Positions 25,377 through 33,703 of a stretch of 64,000 bases of DNA are shown one piece after another; position 1 is the stretch's first letter; each line of letters begins with the position of its first letter. The position numbers and the translations under genes are program-made. The stretch spans positions 1-64,000 of the forward strand of contig JAAYAY010000293.1 in assembly GCA_012719125.1 (NCBI GenBank). The letters run 5' to 3'. The stretch is from Planctomycetaceae bacterium. GTDB lineage: Bacteria; Planctomycetota; Planctomycetia; Pirellulales; Thermoguttaceae. The notes beneath the pieces are model-generated. The model saw nothing but the letters and a program-made list of their open reading frames with translations. It ran no database searches and was not told the origin of the DNA.

Positions 25377-28300
25377 ATGCCTCGGTTTCTGATGACGTTG
25401 GTTTCTCCGAGTGCCGGTGCGTCCGTCCGGTCGCGCCGCACCATTCCGGCCGGTGCGTTTTCGCTCTTGGCAGTCCTGATGCTGGTCGCCGTGCCTGCGT
25501 GGGCGCCGGCCCAGACGACGGGTGGCCCGCCGGTGGCCGAGTCTGCAGAAGCTGCTTCCGCCGAGAAGGCCGCCGCTCCGACCGGCGAGAAAACGCCCGT
25601 GAAACCGGAACCGGCTGCGGAGACTCCGAAGACTGCCGAGGAACCGGCCGCCGAAGCCAAAGAAGCCGCAGAACCTGTGGAGGCGAGCGGTGCGTCGGCT
25701 GCTGCGACCGAGCTGCCGGCAGCAGAAGCGGGAAACATCGCGGCGCCGCTGGCCCAGAAGATCGGCGAGACGACCACGACACCGGTGTCGAAACCGACCA
25801 ACTGGGCTCCACTCCTGCTCGCTCTGGCGGTGATCGTGGGCGCCTTTGTGCTGGCTGCCGCGATTGCCTCCTCACTTCGGCTGCGAGAATACCAGACGAA
25901 GCTGACGATCATCTTCCTTAGCCTGTTTGCGGCAGCAGCCGTCGTCTGGTCGGGATGGCCGCCCAAGTTGGGGATCGACCTCAAGGGTGGCGTCTATCTC
26001 GTCTACGAGACCGGCGAGAAGGCCAGGGAAACGCTCGCCGACGCCGCTCCCGACGAGTTGTCGGGCGAGGAGACCCGCACATCCGGTGGTCTGTCCGGCG
26101 ACGACATGGACAAACTCGTTGCGGCCATCAGCCGACGAATCAATCCGGGCGGCGTCAAGGAAGTGGTGATTCGCCCCTTCGGACAGAACCAGATCGAAAT
26201 CATCATCCCCGAGGTGGATGAGAGCGAAATCGAACGCTACAAGGAGAAGATCACCAGTGCGGGTACCCTCGAGTTCCGCATTCTGGCCAACAACAACGAT
26301 CACCGCGCGCTGATCGAAGACGCCCAGAAGTCGGACGCGCAGTTCGTCTACATGCTCGACGCCGACGGCAAGCCGGATCGAGACGAGCAAGGCGCGCCGA
26401 GACTGCGAGGCTGGTGGGTCCCTCTGAGCGAGGACGGAGACAACCAACAGTCCATCATGGGGAACTCCAGCTTCGCCACGCGGACGCGGCAACTGGGGGA
26501 TCGGACCGTCAACGAGGTGCTCGTCTACAAGGATTCCTACGATGTGACCGGCGCCTACCTGGTTCGTTCCGCACCCGGCATCGATGAGGCAGGCCGTCCC
26601 AACGTGGAGTTCATGTTCAATACCAGGGGCGGCCTCTTGTTCGGCGGCCTGACGGCAACCTTCAAGCCCGATGAGATCCACAACTTCTACCGGCACCTGG
26701 GGATCATCCTCGACGGATACATGTTCTCCGCTCCCCGCATTCAGAGCGAAATCCGGGAACGCGGCGAGATCTCCGGGGACTTCACCCAGGAGGAAGTCAA
26801 GGACCTGGTCGACGTGCTCAATGCGGGCATGTTGCCCACAACCCTCAAAGAAGAGCCGATCAGCCAAATGGCAACCGGGCCGACCCTGGGAATGGATACG
26901 ATTCGCCGCGGCGGCATTGCCATCGCGATTTCCCTGGTGCTGGTCCTGCTGTTCATGCTTGCCTACTACCGCTTTGCCGGTCTTGTGGCCTGCCTGGCCA
27001 TGCTGGCGAATATGCTGTTGATTTTGGGTGTGATGATCTTCGTCAAGGCGGCGTTTACTCTGCCCGGCATCGCGGGACTCGTGCTCACGGTCGGTATGGC
27101 CGTCGACGCAAACGTGCTCATTTTCGAGCGTATCCGCGAGGAACTCGACCGGCAGGCGACCCTGCGGATGGCGATTCGCAACGGTTTCGCGAGGGCGACG
27201 ACGACGATCGTCGACGCCAACCTGACCACCTTGATCACGGGAATCGTTCTCTATACGGTGGGGACCGACCAGGTCAAGGGTTTTGCGGTGACTCTCATCC
27301 TGGGCGTCACCTTGAGCATGTTCACGGCAATCTACTGTGCCCGGGCCGTGTTCGACATTGCCGAGAAGAAACGTTGGATTACCAAGTTGGGCATGGCCCG
27401 GATCCCGCTGGGCGGCGCCGTCGATTTCATCGGCTTCCGCCGTCTGGCCATCGGTGCCTCGATTGCCGTGATCGTCGTCGGGTTGGTCGGCGTCGTCGGC
27501 CGCGGAAAGGGTCTCATGGACATCGACTTCACCGGGGGCGTGTCGGTCCAGACCGTATTCAACCAGGACCAGAAGATCGACGAAATCCGCAAGGTCCTGA
27601 ACGAGCATAAGGACGTCTTTGAAGACCTGGCCGTCAGCGAAATGAACCTTCCCGACGAGCCGGCCCATCGCCAGTTCGTGATCAACACGGCTCGTCATGA
27701 CGACAATATGGACGCCGACGCCTTCCTCGAGGAGGTGAAGCAGAAGCTCCAGGAGATCTTCGGCGACAAACTCGTTCATCACTCGATGACCATTACGAGC
27801 AAGGCGGGGACGGCAACCGATACCCAACCGGCCGCTCCCGCCGGCAAGAGCGAACCGGCCACCGCGAACGAATCGACGACGGGGTTCCTCCGCAACGACT
27901 TGCCCGGCGACGACCTGCTGGCGGCGGCCGACGACGCCGGGGGGCCGCCCGTTGGAGTTCCGAGCAGCGGGCCCGGCGAGAAAGCGGAGGCAGCGGCCGA
28001 AGCGGAGAAGACGGCCGGATCCGGCGGTGAAGAGAAGGCGCCCGCCGAACAAGCAGCGCCCGCCCAGTCCGCGGAGAAGCCCGCCACACCCGCTGAAGCC
28101 GTAACCTGGCATCTGGATTTCGGCAAAGATAAGATCACGTATGCCACCCTCTATGAGGCAATCCAGAAGCAGATGGAGGTTCTTGGCGCCACCGCTCACG
28201 TGGAGTTGGCCAACCCGGACTACGCCGAGGACTACGATCGTGATCGCGGTCACACCTGGTGGGACGTGTCGATCAGTCTGCCAGCCGAGCAGGGGATGCA

Positions 28301-28934
28301 GGTGCTCGACGGGGTCAAGAAGGTGGTCGAATCGACGCCCGTGTTCCCGTCGTCGAACACGATCGGCGGGCAGGTGGCCGCCGACACGCAATGGAAAGCG
28401 GTAGCCGCACTGCTTGCCAGCCTCGTGTTCATCGTGGCCTACATCTGGGTCCGGTTCCAGCGGGTGATGTTCGGTCTGGCCGCCGTGGTGGCCCTGATTC
28501 ACGACGTTCTGATCGCACTGGGAGCAATCGCCTTGACGTACTGGCTGGCCCCCTTCCTGGGATTCCTGCTGATCGATGAATTCAAGATCGGTCTGCCGGT
28601 CCTGGCGGCCTTCCTCACGATCATCGGTTACTCGCTCAACGATACCATCGTTGTGTTCGACCGGATTCGCGAGATTCGCGGCAAGGCTCCCTACCTGACG
28701 GGCGAGATGATCAACAGGAGCATCAACCAGACGCTGTCCCGAACCTTGCTCACGTCGTTCACCACGTTGATCGTCGTGGTCATCCTCTACTTCTTCGGCG
28801 GACAAGCCATTCGCGTGTTCGCTTTCTCGCTCATCGTGGGCGTGGTTGTCGGAACCTACAGTTCGATCTTCATCGCATCCCCCGTGCTGCTCTGGATCGC
28901 CCAGAGCTCACAGGCCAAGACTCAGAAGAGCTAG
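25377..28934 (+). CDS. secDF: Fused protein translocase subunit SecDF with Ala/Glu/Pro-rich inserts
   Basis: A 1185-residue fusion of SecD and SecF, longer than the usual 750-1000. Residues 1-45 form a signal-like hydrophobic start, 46-135 an Ala/Glu/Pro-rich low-complexity stretch, then two membrane segments (about 143-170 and 175-192). The SecD part has GIDLKGGVYLVYETG (D1 motif) and a block of membrane segments at about 505-670 with TVGMAVDANVLIFERIREEL. The SecF part begins at about 695 and has MDIDFTGGVSVQT, a second Ala/Glu/Pro-rich linker (about 815-910) and the last membrane block with NDTIVVFDRIREIRG. It drives protein export with the proton gradient. Fused SecDF is common in planctomycetes; the two acidic inserts are unusually long. 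Confidence 0.96.
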   Translation: MPRFLMTLVSPSAGASVRSRRTIPAGAFSLLAVLMLVAVPAWAPAQTTGGPPVAESAEAASAEKAAAPTGEKTPVKPEPAAETPKTAEEPAAEAKEAAEPVEASGASAAATELPAAEAGNIAAPLAQKIGETTTTPVSKPTNWAPLLLALAVIVGAFVLAAAIASSLRLREYQTKLTIIFLSLFAAAAVVWSGWPPKLGIDLKGGVYLVYETGEKARETLADAAPDELSGEETRTSGGLSGDDMDKLVAAISRRINPGGVKEVVIRPFGQNQIEIIIPEVDESEIERYKEKITSAGTLEFRILANNNDHRALIEDAQKSDAQFVYMLDADGKPDRDEQGAPRLRGWWVPLSEDGDNQQSIMGNSSFATRTRQLGDRTVNEVLVYKDSYDVTGAYLVRSAPGIDEAGRPNVEFMFNTRGGLLFGGLTATFKPDEIHNFYRHLGIILDGYMFSAPRIQSEIRERGEISGDFTQEEVKDLVDVLNAGMLPTTLKEEPISQMATGPTLGMDTIRRGGIAIAISLVLVLLFMLAYYRFAGLVACLAMLANMLLILGVMIFVKAAFTLPGIAGLVLTVGMAVDANVLIFERIREELDRQATLRMAIRNGFARATTTIVDANLTTLITGIVLYTVGTDQVKGFAVTLILGVTLSMFTAIYCARAVFDIAEKKRWITKLGMARIPLGGAVDFIGFRRLAIGASIAVIVVGLVGVVGRGKGLMDIDFTGGVSVQTVFNQDQKIDEIRKVLNEHKDVFEDLAVSEMNLPDEPAHRQFVINTARHDDNMDADAFLEEVKQKLQEIFGDKLVHHSMTITSKAGTATDTQPAAPAGKSEPATANESTTGFLRNDLPGDDLLAAADDAGGPPVGVPSSGPGEKAEAAAEAEKTAGSGGEEKAPAEQAAPAQSAEKPATPAEAVTWHLDFGKDKITYATLYEAIQKQMEVLGATAHVELANPDYAEDYDRDRGHTWWDVSISLPAEQGMQVLDGVKKVVESTPVFPSSNTIGGQVAADTQWKAVAALLASLVFIVAYIWVRFQRVMFGLAAVVALIHDVLIALGAIALTYWLAPFLGFLLIDEFKIGLPVLAAFLTIIGYSLNDTIVVFDRIREIRGKAPYLTGEMINRSINQTLSRTLLTSFTTLIVVVILYFFGGQAIRVFAFSLIVGVVVGTYSSIFIASPVLLWIAQSSQAKTQKS

Positions 28935-29256
28935 CTGGGCGGGCTATCCTTGAACGTCGGATTGGCTGGTCTAATTCATCCGCCTGCCTGAAAGCGGCAC
29001 CGGCCGCTCTGGAGAATTGCGCCTGTCCAATCCGGGTTTCCAGCAAGGTCATGTCGGCGCAGACGTGTCCGAAGAGAGGTTCCGTTCGGCATCCTTTCGC
29101 CAGCCGGAATTCTTGGCGAAATGCGCAGAAGCGGCCCGCAATTTGGAATCTTGTCTCGTGGCGCGGCGTCGGGCTCTTGAAGCCGCTTCGCAGGCTCCCC
29201 GATAATTCATGAGGACGGGTACACGCATTCCCAACCTCCATGAGTTCTTTAGGCCG
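28935..29256. other. Intergenic region after secDF
   Basis: No gene supported in these 322 bases and no clear terminator. It should contain the promoter of the LysM gene. An in-frame ATG at 29209 would lengthen that gene by 16 codons but has no ribosome binding site. Confidence 0.4.
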
Positions 29257-29877
29257 ATGTCGTCGAGTCACTCAGGAACCAAGCTGTTCGTTGCATTTGT
29301 CGCCCTGGGCGCGGCAATTCTCACGGCACGTCCATTCCGGCGGGACGTCAGCGAGAAGGTGCGTCCGGTGTCGCAGGTGGCCGAGCACGTGGTGTTGCGA
29401 GAAACGCCAGGCCCGGATGACGTGGAGATCACCTGCCCGGACGCTCCGACTGCGGAGATTCAACGCACGCTGCTGGCTCCTCCGCCCGTCCACGAGGAAC
29501 CCCGTCGACCGGAGGATCCGGCTGTCCGTCTGGCTCCTCCGTCGGCGATGGCCAAGGCTTATCCCGATTTCTCTGGGTCTAACGGGGATCCGGCTTACTT
29601 GGCGGCCGCCTTCCGCGGCCTGGGCAGCCAACTTGTTATGGAGCGGGTTCATGCGGTCCGCGACGGAGACACTCTTGAGGGACTTGCCCAACGCTACTTG
29701 GGTGATCGGAGCCGGTGGCGCGAAATCTACCAAGTCAATCGGGATCGAATCCAGCAGCCGGAACTTCTCCCTCTGGGCACAAAGTTGGTGATCCCGCCCA
29801 AAGGCTCGGGTATGCCCGTGAGTGGTCCGCGGGAGAAGTCAGTGATCCAGACGCCCTTGGTGCCTCTCGCTCCCTAA
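29257..29877 (+). CDS. LysM domain protein, membrane-anchored or exported
   Basis: A 206-residue protein. A hydrophobic N-terminal segment (KLFVAFVALGAAILTA) is a signal anchor or signal peptide. A Pro/Glu-rich spacer follows (about residues 35-115). Residues about 130-182 form one LysM domain: VHAVRDGDTLEGLAQRYLG, then RWREIYQVNRDRI and PLGTKLVIPPKG. LysM binds N-acetylglucosamine polymers such as peptidoglycan. The end is Pro-rich. The first unit of a 75-bp tandem repeat starts inside the stop codon (29876). The start at 29257 is chosen to place the hydrophobic segment near the N-terminus; 29209 is also possible. Confidence 0.85.
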   Translation: MSSSHSGTKLFVAFVALGAAILTARPFRRDVSEKVRPVSQVAEHVVLRETPGPDDVEITCPDAPTAEIQRTLLAPPPVHEEPRRPEDPAVRLAPPSAMAKAYPDFSGSNGDPAYLAAAFRGLGSQLVMERVHAVRDGDTLEGLAQRYLGDRSRWREIYQVNRDRIQQPELLPLGTKLVIPPKGSGMPVSGPREKSVIQTPLVPLAP

Positions 29878-30025
29878 GACGGGGCAAGCCCGCAACCCAA
29901 CTTTCACAAACATGCGCGCACCATGCGCGCAAGTCCTGAACCAAGACACTAAGGCGGTGCAAGCCCGCAACCCAGCTTTCACAAACATGCGCGCACCATG
30001 CGCACAAGTCTTGAACCAGGACACG
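29876..30025. repeat. Tandem direct repeat, two 75-bp units
   Basis: Units at 29876-29950 and 29951-30025 differ at only a few positions. Each contains AAGCCCGCAACCCA followed by TTTCACAAACATGCGCGCAC and ends near GAACCA-GACAC. A divergent single copy lies at 221-280. The first unit begins within the LysM stop codon. This looks like a mobile or amplified intergenic element. Confidence 0.9.
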
Positions 30026-30364
30026 AACAGGTCTCGTCAGACTGTCAATCGTGCCTGTCTCCAATCGCAACCGCGATACCCCCCTCACAATATGTAGTTG
30101 GCGGTGGATGGTTCTGGTGTGTGGGTCCTGAGGGTGGTAACGATTGGGAGAATATGTCGTCCAGCCGATTTCTACGGGGCGGATTCCTTTGCCGGAGTTG
30201 CCGGCAGGGGCAACGTAATCTTGGATAGGCCGCCTGGAGTTACGGTTGGCGTCCTGTGGTAAACCTCGTAATGGCTGTGTTTGCCGCGTCGTCACTCCGC
30301 CGGGTCATTGGGATCCCGTAGCCAGACTCGGCAGCGAGACGTGATGGGCAGGAAACGATTCCCA
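30026..30364. other. Leader region of the receiver-GGDEF gene
   Basis: These bases between the tandem repeat and the next gene show no supported gene. AGGAAA lies about 10 bases before the chosen start at 30365. An ATG at 30344 in the same frame is an alternative start. Confidence 0.4.
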
Positions 30365-31990
30365 ATGAAGCAGCATCGCCCGAAGATCCTTGTTGTCGAC
30401 GACGATCCCGCCATGCGACGTCTCGTCAGCAAGTGGCTCGAATGCGACGGCTATCCGGTCGAACAGGCGATGGACGGCGTCGAGGCCTTGACGGCCATCG
30501 AGACGACGTGTCCCGACATGCTGATTACCGACTGGAATATGCCGCGGATGGACGGCATGGAGCTGTGCGAACGCGTGCGCAGACTCCGGCTCGCCAATTA
30601 CGTCTACATCCTCTTCCTGACCGTTCGTTCCGATCAGAACGAACTCGTGAAAGGGCTCGACGTCGGCGCGGATGAGTTTCTCAGCAAGCCGATCAACCGC
30701 GAGGAACTGCTCGCTCGAGTTCGGGCCGGCGAGCGGATCGTCTCCCTGGAACGCCGCTTGAGCCAGATGGCCCGGACCGACGAGTTGACCGGGCTGCGGA
30801 CCCGGCGGAGTTTCCACGACATCTTCGACAAAGAATGGGAACGCTCGAGTCGGCGCCATCTGCCCCTTTCGTGCGTCATGATCGATATCGACTTCTTTAA
30901 GAGAATCAACGACAACCACGGGCACCAGTTCGGCGACCAGATCATCCAGTTGATCGGCGAGCATCTTGAGTCGAGTTGTCGGGCCAGCGATACGGTGGCC
31001 CGCTACGGCGGCGAGGAGTTCTGCGTCCTGCTGCCCGAAACTTCCGAGCAAGAGGCGGCCCTGTGGGCCGAGCGGACCCGGGCCGGGTTGGCCGCCCTGC
31101 GGATACCGCTGGACGACGACTATCTTCACGTGACGTGCAGTCTCGGCGTCGCTCAGCGAAGCGACGAGACGCCCACGCCGCACGATCTGATTGACCGTGC
31201 CGACCAGGCCCTTGTCTGCGCCAAACAATCGGGCCGCGACCGAGCCGTGCAGTTCAACTCCATGTGCGAGGCCGGCAGCAGCGACCTGCAGGACGCCGCC
31301 CAGACTCGCGACTTGCTGGCACGCGTCACCGCGGGCGAAGTGATGACCCCGCTGATTGCCTGCCTGAACGAGGATCAAACGGTCGGCTGCGCCGCCGAGT
31401 TCTTCCTCCGTTCGCGAATCAACTCCATTCCGGTGATCAGCCGAACCGGCCACCTGGTGGGAATGCTGTCGGAGAAAGACCTGCTGGCCGCCATGTTGTC
31501 GATCGAGTGCTGGCGGATGCCGGTTCGCGACGTGATGAAACCAAACGTCATCTGGTATTCGGAAGACGCCCCCATACGCAAGATCTACGAATTCCTGTGC
31601 CGCGTGACGATTCGAAGAGTCGTGATTGTCCGCGACGCCCACCCCGTGGGCACGATCAGCCGTGGAACGCTGCTCCGCTGGTTCCGCAACCTCGTCCTGC
31701 ATTCGGGACGCGTTCCGGACGAACGCCACTTCGGCAACGATCATTCGAGCATATCGAAAGGACGCCCGTATCTCATGGACACGGCGAAGGAACTGCAGCG
31801 TCAGGCCGTCGCCCTCGAGAATGCCATTTCCAACGAAGCGAATCACTCAACATGCGCCGTAGGGCCGGCAACACGAATGCAGGAGTTGATCGAAGACCTC
31901 TTCGCGCATTCCCGGGAAGCCCACGACATGTCGGACCGAGCCGGCATGCTCCAACTCTGGGCCCTCGAGAAGGGAACCCAGAGACCCTGA
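30365..31990 (+). CDS. Response regulator with receiver, GGDEF and CBS domains
   Basis: A 541-residue signalling protein. Residues 1-125 are a receiver domain (ILVVDDDPAMRRLV; phospho-acceptor Asp near residue 54 in ITDWNMPRMDGMELC; conserved Lys in FLSKPINREEL). Residues about 140-300 are a GGDEF domain with intact GGEEF (near residue 215) and DELTGLRTRRSF, so it probably makes cyclic-di-GMP. Residues about 320-430 hold a pair of CBS motifs (EVMTPLIACLNEDQTVG, then RDVMKPNVIWYSEDAPIRK), which commonly bind adenine nucleotides. A helical tail follows. No partner histidine kinase is adjacent. The combination would link phosphorylation and nucleotide state to cyclic-di-GMP output. Confidence 0.92.
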   Translation: MKQHRPKILVVDDDPAMRRLVSKWLECDGYPVEQAMDGVEALTAIETTCPDMLITDWNMPRMDGMELCERVRRLRLANYVYILFLTVRSDQNELVKGLDVGADEFLSKPINREELLARVRAGERIVSLERRLSQMARTDELTGLRTRRSFHDIFDKEWERSSRRHLPLSCVMIDIDFFKRINDNHGHQFGDQIIQLIGEHLESSCRASDTVARYGGEEFCVLLPETSEQEAALWAERTRAGLAALRIPLDDDYLHVTCSLGVAQRSDETPTPHDLIDRADQALVCAKQSGRDRAVQFNSMCEAGSSDLQDAAQTRDLLARVTAGEVMTPLIACLNEDQTVGCAAEFFLRSRINSIPVISRTGHLVGMLSEKDLLAAMLSIECWRMPVRDVMKPNVIWYSEDAPIRKIYEFLCRVTIRRVVIVRDAHPVGTISRGTLLRWFRNLVLHSGRVPDERHFGNDHSSISKGRPYLMDTAKELQRQAVALENAISNEANHSTCAVGPATRMQELIEDLFAHSREAHDMSDRAGMLQLWALEKGTQRP

Positions 31991-32356
31991 ATGGTTTTGC
32001 TTGATTCTCGGAAACATGCCTCCAATCGAGATAGCCGCGTGGGCTTGCCCCGCGCTCGGTCAACAACGGCTTGAGCACCGGCGCCAATGCCTCCGCCATC
32101 CGCATTCCCCCGGTCCGAAGGGTGCGAATTATCGGTCGTCCCTTCACCGTCGTCGCCGAGTAGCGTTTCTCCCTCGACGTAGTGGAGGTCCTTGACGCCG
32201 GCTTCGCCGAGACCTTCGTAGGCCGCCCGAAAGGCGGCTCGTGTCGTGTCGCTGGCGGCGCGCCGGCGGAAACGGAGGACTCTTGCGACCCCCCTCTTCT
32301 TCTGGGTAAACTCGTGGGATACGCAGATCCGGGCGGCTATCTTGAGGAACGACGTC
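31991..32356. other. Intergenic region without a supported gene
   Basis: Nothing convincing was seen on either strand. A minus-strand frame spans most of it but is Arg/Gly-rich with no domain. GAGGA at about 32344-32348 is the ribosome binding site of the next gene. Confidence 0.4.
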
Positions 32357-32818
32357 ATGTCCCCTTATCCCGACAATATTCGAGAGTTTGTCACCCAAGA
32401 GAGTGTGAAACTCGGCGACAGCGGATACGACGTGGAGGTTGAGATCGTTCGACGCGGCGATTTCACCGTGAGCGAGCGGGAGGGGCGAGAAGTCGTATCC
32501 ATCGGGTTGCGGCAGTACTGCCCGCTCCCTGACATGGAAGCGGACGACCTTCTCCTGGTGTTCGATCTGGGGACGGTTCTTGAAGCCGACGAGGTCCGTT
32601 TCGCCGATCCTGAAACGGCCATACGCCTGAAGATCATGAACGAAAAGAAACGCAAAAATCGAGGCCCGGTTCGAATCCCGGTTGTGCTCAAAGCGGCCGC
32701 CAGGATTTCGCTTCTGCTTTCCGCGGGCGATCGTCCCATGGGAACGCTGACTGTCGATATCGAAAAGGACGGTAAGCTCGCCGACGCGACCTTCCTGGCC
32801 GAACACGAATCACTCTGA
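32357..32818 (+). CDS. Hypothetical soluble protein, 153 residues
   Basis: A 153-residue protein of mixed alpha/beta character with no signal or membrane segment. Recognisable only by pattern: YDVEVEIVRRGDFTVSEREG, a beta region, and LADATFLAEHESL at the end. The start at 32357 has GAGGA eight to twelve bases upstream. It converges with the second methyltransferase gene at a distance of 8 bp. Function unknown. Confidence 0.7.
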   Translation: MSPYPDNIREFVTQESVKLGDSGYDVEVEIVRRGDFTVSEREGREVVSIGLRQYCPLPDMEADDLLLVFDLGTVLEADEVRFADPETAIRLKIMNEKKRKNRGPVRIPVVLKAAARISLLLSAGDRPMGTLTVDIEKDGKLADATFLAEHESL

Positions 32819-32826
32819 CGGCCGGC

Positions 32827-33606
32827 CTATCTCTTTCTCAGCACGTACACCACGTCCTCCGTCTCTCCGTTGATCGTGACCGGGTGATCGATGTTGTAGG
32901 CGAAGTCGTAGGTCTCGACCAGATCCAGTTGGGGCGCCTTGTCGAGCAGGCTCTCGAACTGCCGGGCCGTATACGTGCGAAAGGTGAACTCGTCGACCAG
33001 TTCGAATTGGCGCGTCGGCGTGTGGATGTCGAAAGTGAAGCGGATCTGCTCGGTTCGCTGCCCCCGATCGACCTCGAGCGTCTGCAGTTCCGAGTTGATG
33101 CACAGACTCCCCCGCTGAGCCGTCCAGGCCTCATATTCGCACAGAGCATCCTGCCGTGGAGTGAGATGCAGCCCCAGCACGTAAACTCCGCCTTGGACCA
33201 GGGCACCGGCCACGCATTGCAGATGGGCGGCGGCCTGCGCTTCCGTTTGCAGATGGCGGAAACTGTTGATCGTGTTGAAGGCCGCGTGGACCTTCTTCTT
33301 CAGGCGAAAGTTGCACATGTCGCCCACCACCGCGGTCTCGGCGAAACCGTGCCGTTTGAGCCGGGCGTTACAGTACCTGACCGCTTTGGGGTTCAGGTCG
33401 TTGCCGGCCACGTCGTAGCCGGCCTGGGCCAACTTGATCAGCAGCCGCCCCGTCCCGCAGGCCGGCTCGAACAGACGGCGGACGGTTCCGCCGGCGTGCT
33501 TGGCAAAGCAGGCGAGCAGAAAGTCGTATTCCGCCCTCCAATTCGCGGAAAACAGAACGTCGTAGTACTTGGGGTATTCATAAACGCTTGCGTAGATCGT
33601 ATTCAT
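32827..33606 (-). CDS. Class I SAM-dependent methyltransferase (copy B)
   Basis: A 259-residue methyltransferase homologous to the product of 15796-16656. It starts MNTIYASVYEYPKYYDVLF and has motif I at LFEPACGTGRLLIKLAQAGY, followed by VAGNDLNPKA, HAAFNTINSFRHL and GGVYVLGLHLTP. The C-terminal half is beta-rich and ends in YVLRKR. The start at 33606 aligns with the N-terminus of copy A; the frame stays open further upstream, but that DNA contains the 22-bp inverted repeat at 33624-33693 and cannot be the true N-terminus. Substrate unknown. The helicase gene ends 98 bp upstream on the same strand. Confidence 0.9.
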   Translation of the reverse strand: MNTIYASVYEYPKYYDVLFSANWRAEYDFLLACFAKHAGGTVRRLFEPACGTGRLLIKLAQAGYDVAGNDLNPKAVRYCNARLKRHGFAETAVVGDMCNFRLKKKVHAAFNTINSFRHLQTEAQAAAHLQCVAGALVQGGVYVLGLHLTPRQDALCEYEAWTAQRGSLCINSELQTLEVDRGQRTEQIRFTFDIHTPTRQFELVDEFTFRTYTARQFESLLDKAPQLDLVETYDFAYNIDHPVTINGETEDVVYVLRKR

Positions 33607-33623
33607 GAAGACAGTTTCGGGAA

Positions 33624-33693
33624 AAGGGGTCAGGACTCTTTGTTTCTGCCCTCCACGACGTACGTACACGAAAACAAAGAGTCCTGACCCCTT
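33624..33693. repeat. Perfect 22-bp inverted repeat between two minus-strand genes
   Basis: Arms at 33624-33645 and 33672-33693 are exact reverse complements; the left arm core is GGGGTCAGGACTCTTTGTTT. The loop is 26 nt. It lies directly upstream of methyltransferase copy B and downstream of the helicase gene. The sequence is of the kind found flanking REP-associated transposase (RAYT) elements; no transposase is present here. Confidence 0.9.
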
Positions 33694-33703
33694 CTTCAAA
33701 GAC

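Noticed and set aside
25872-28805. 977-codon minus-strand frame opposite secDF
   Set aside because: Full antisense overlap with a canonical SecDF; composition is His/Asp/Gly-rich with no motif.
29876-30025. CRISPR array
   Set aside because: Two adjacent 75-bp units without spacers and no cas genes.
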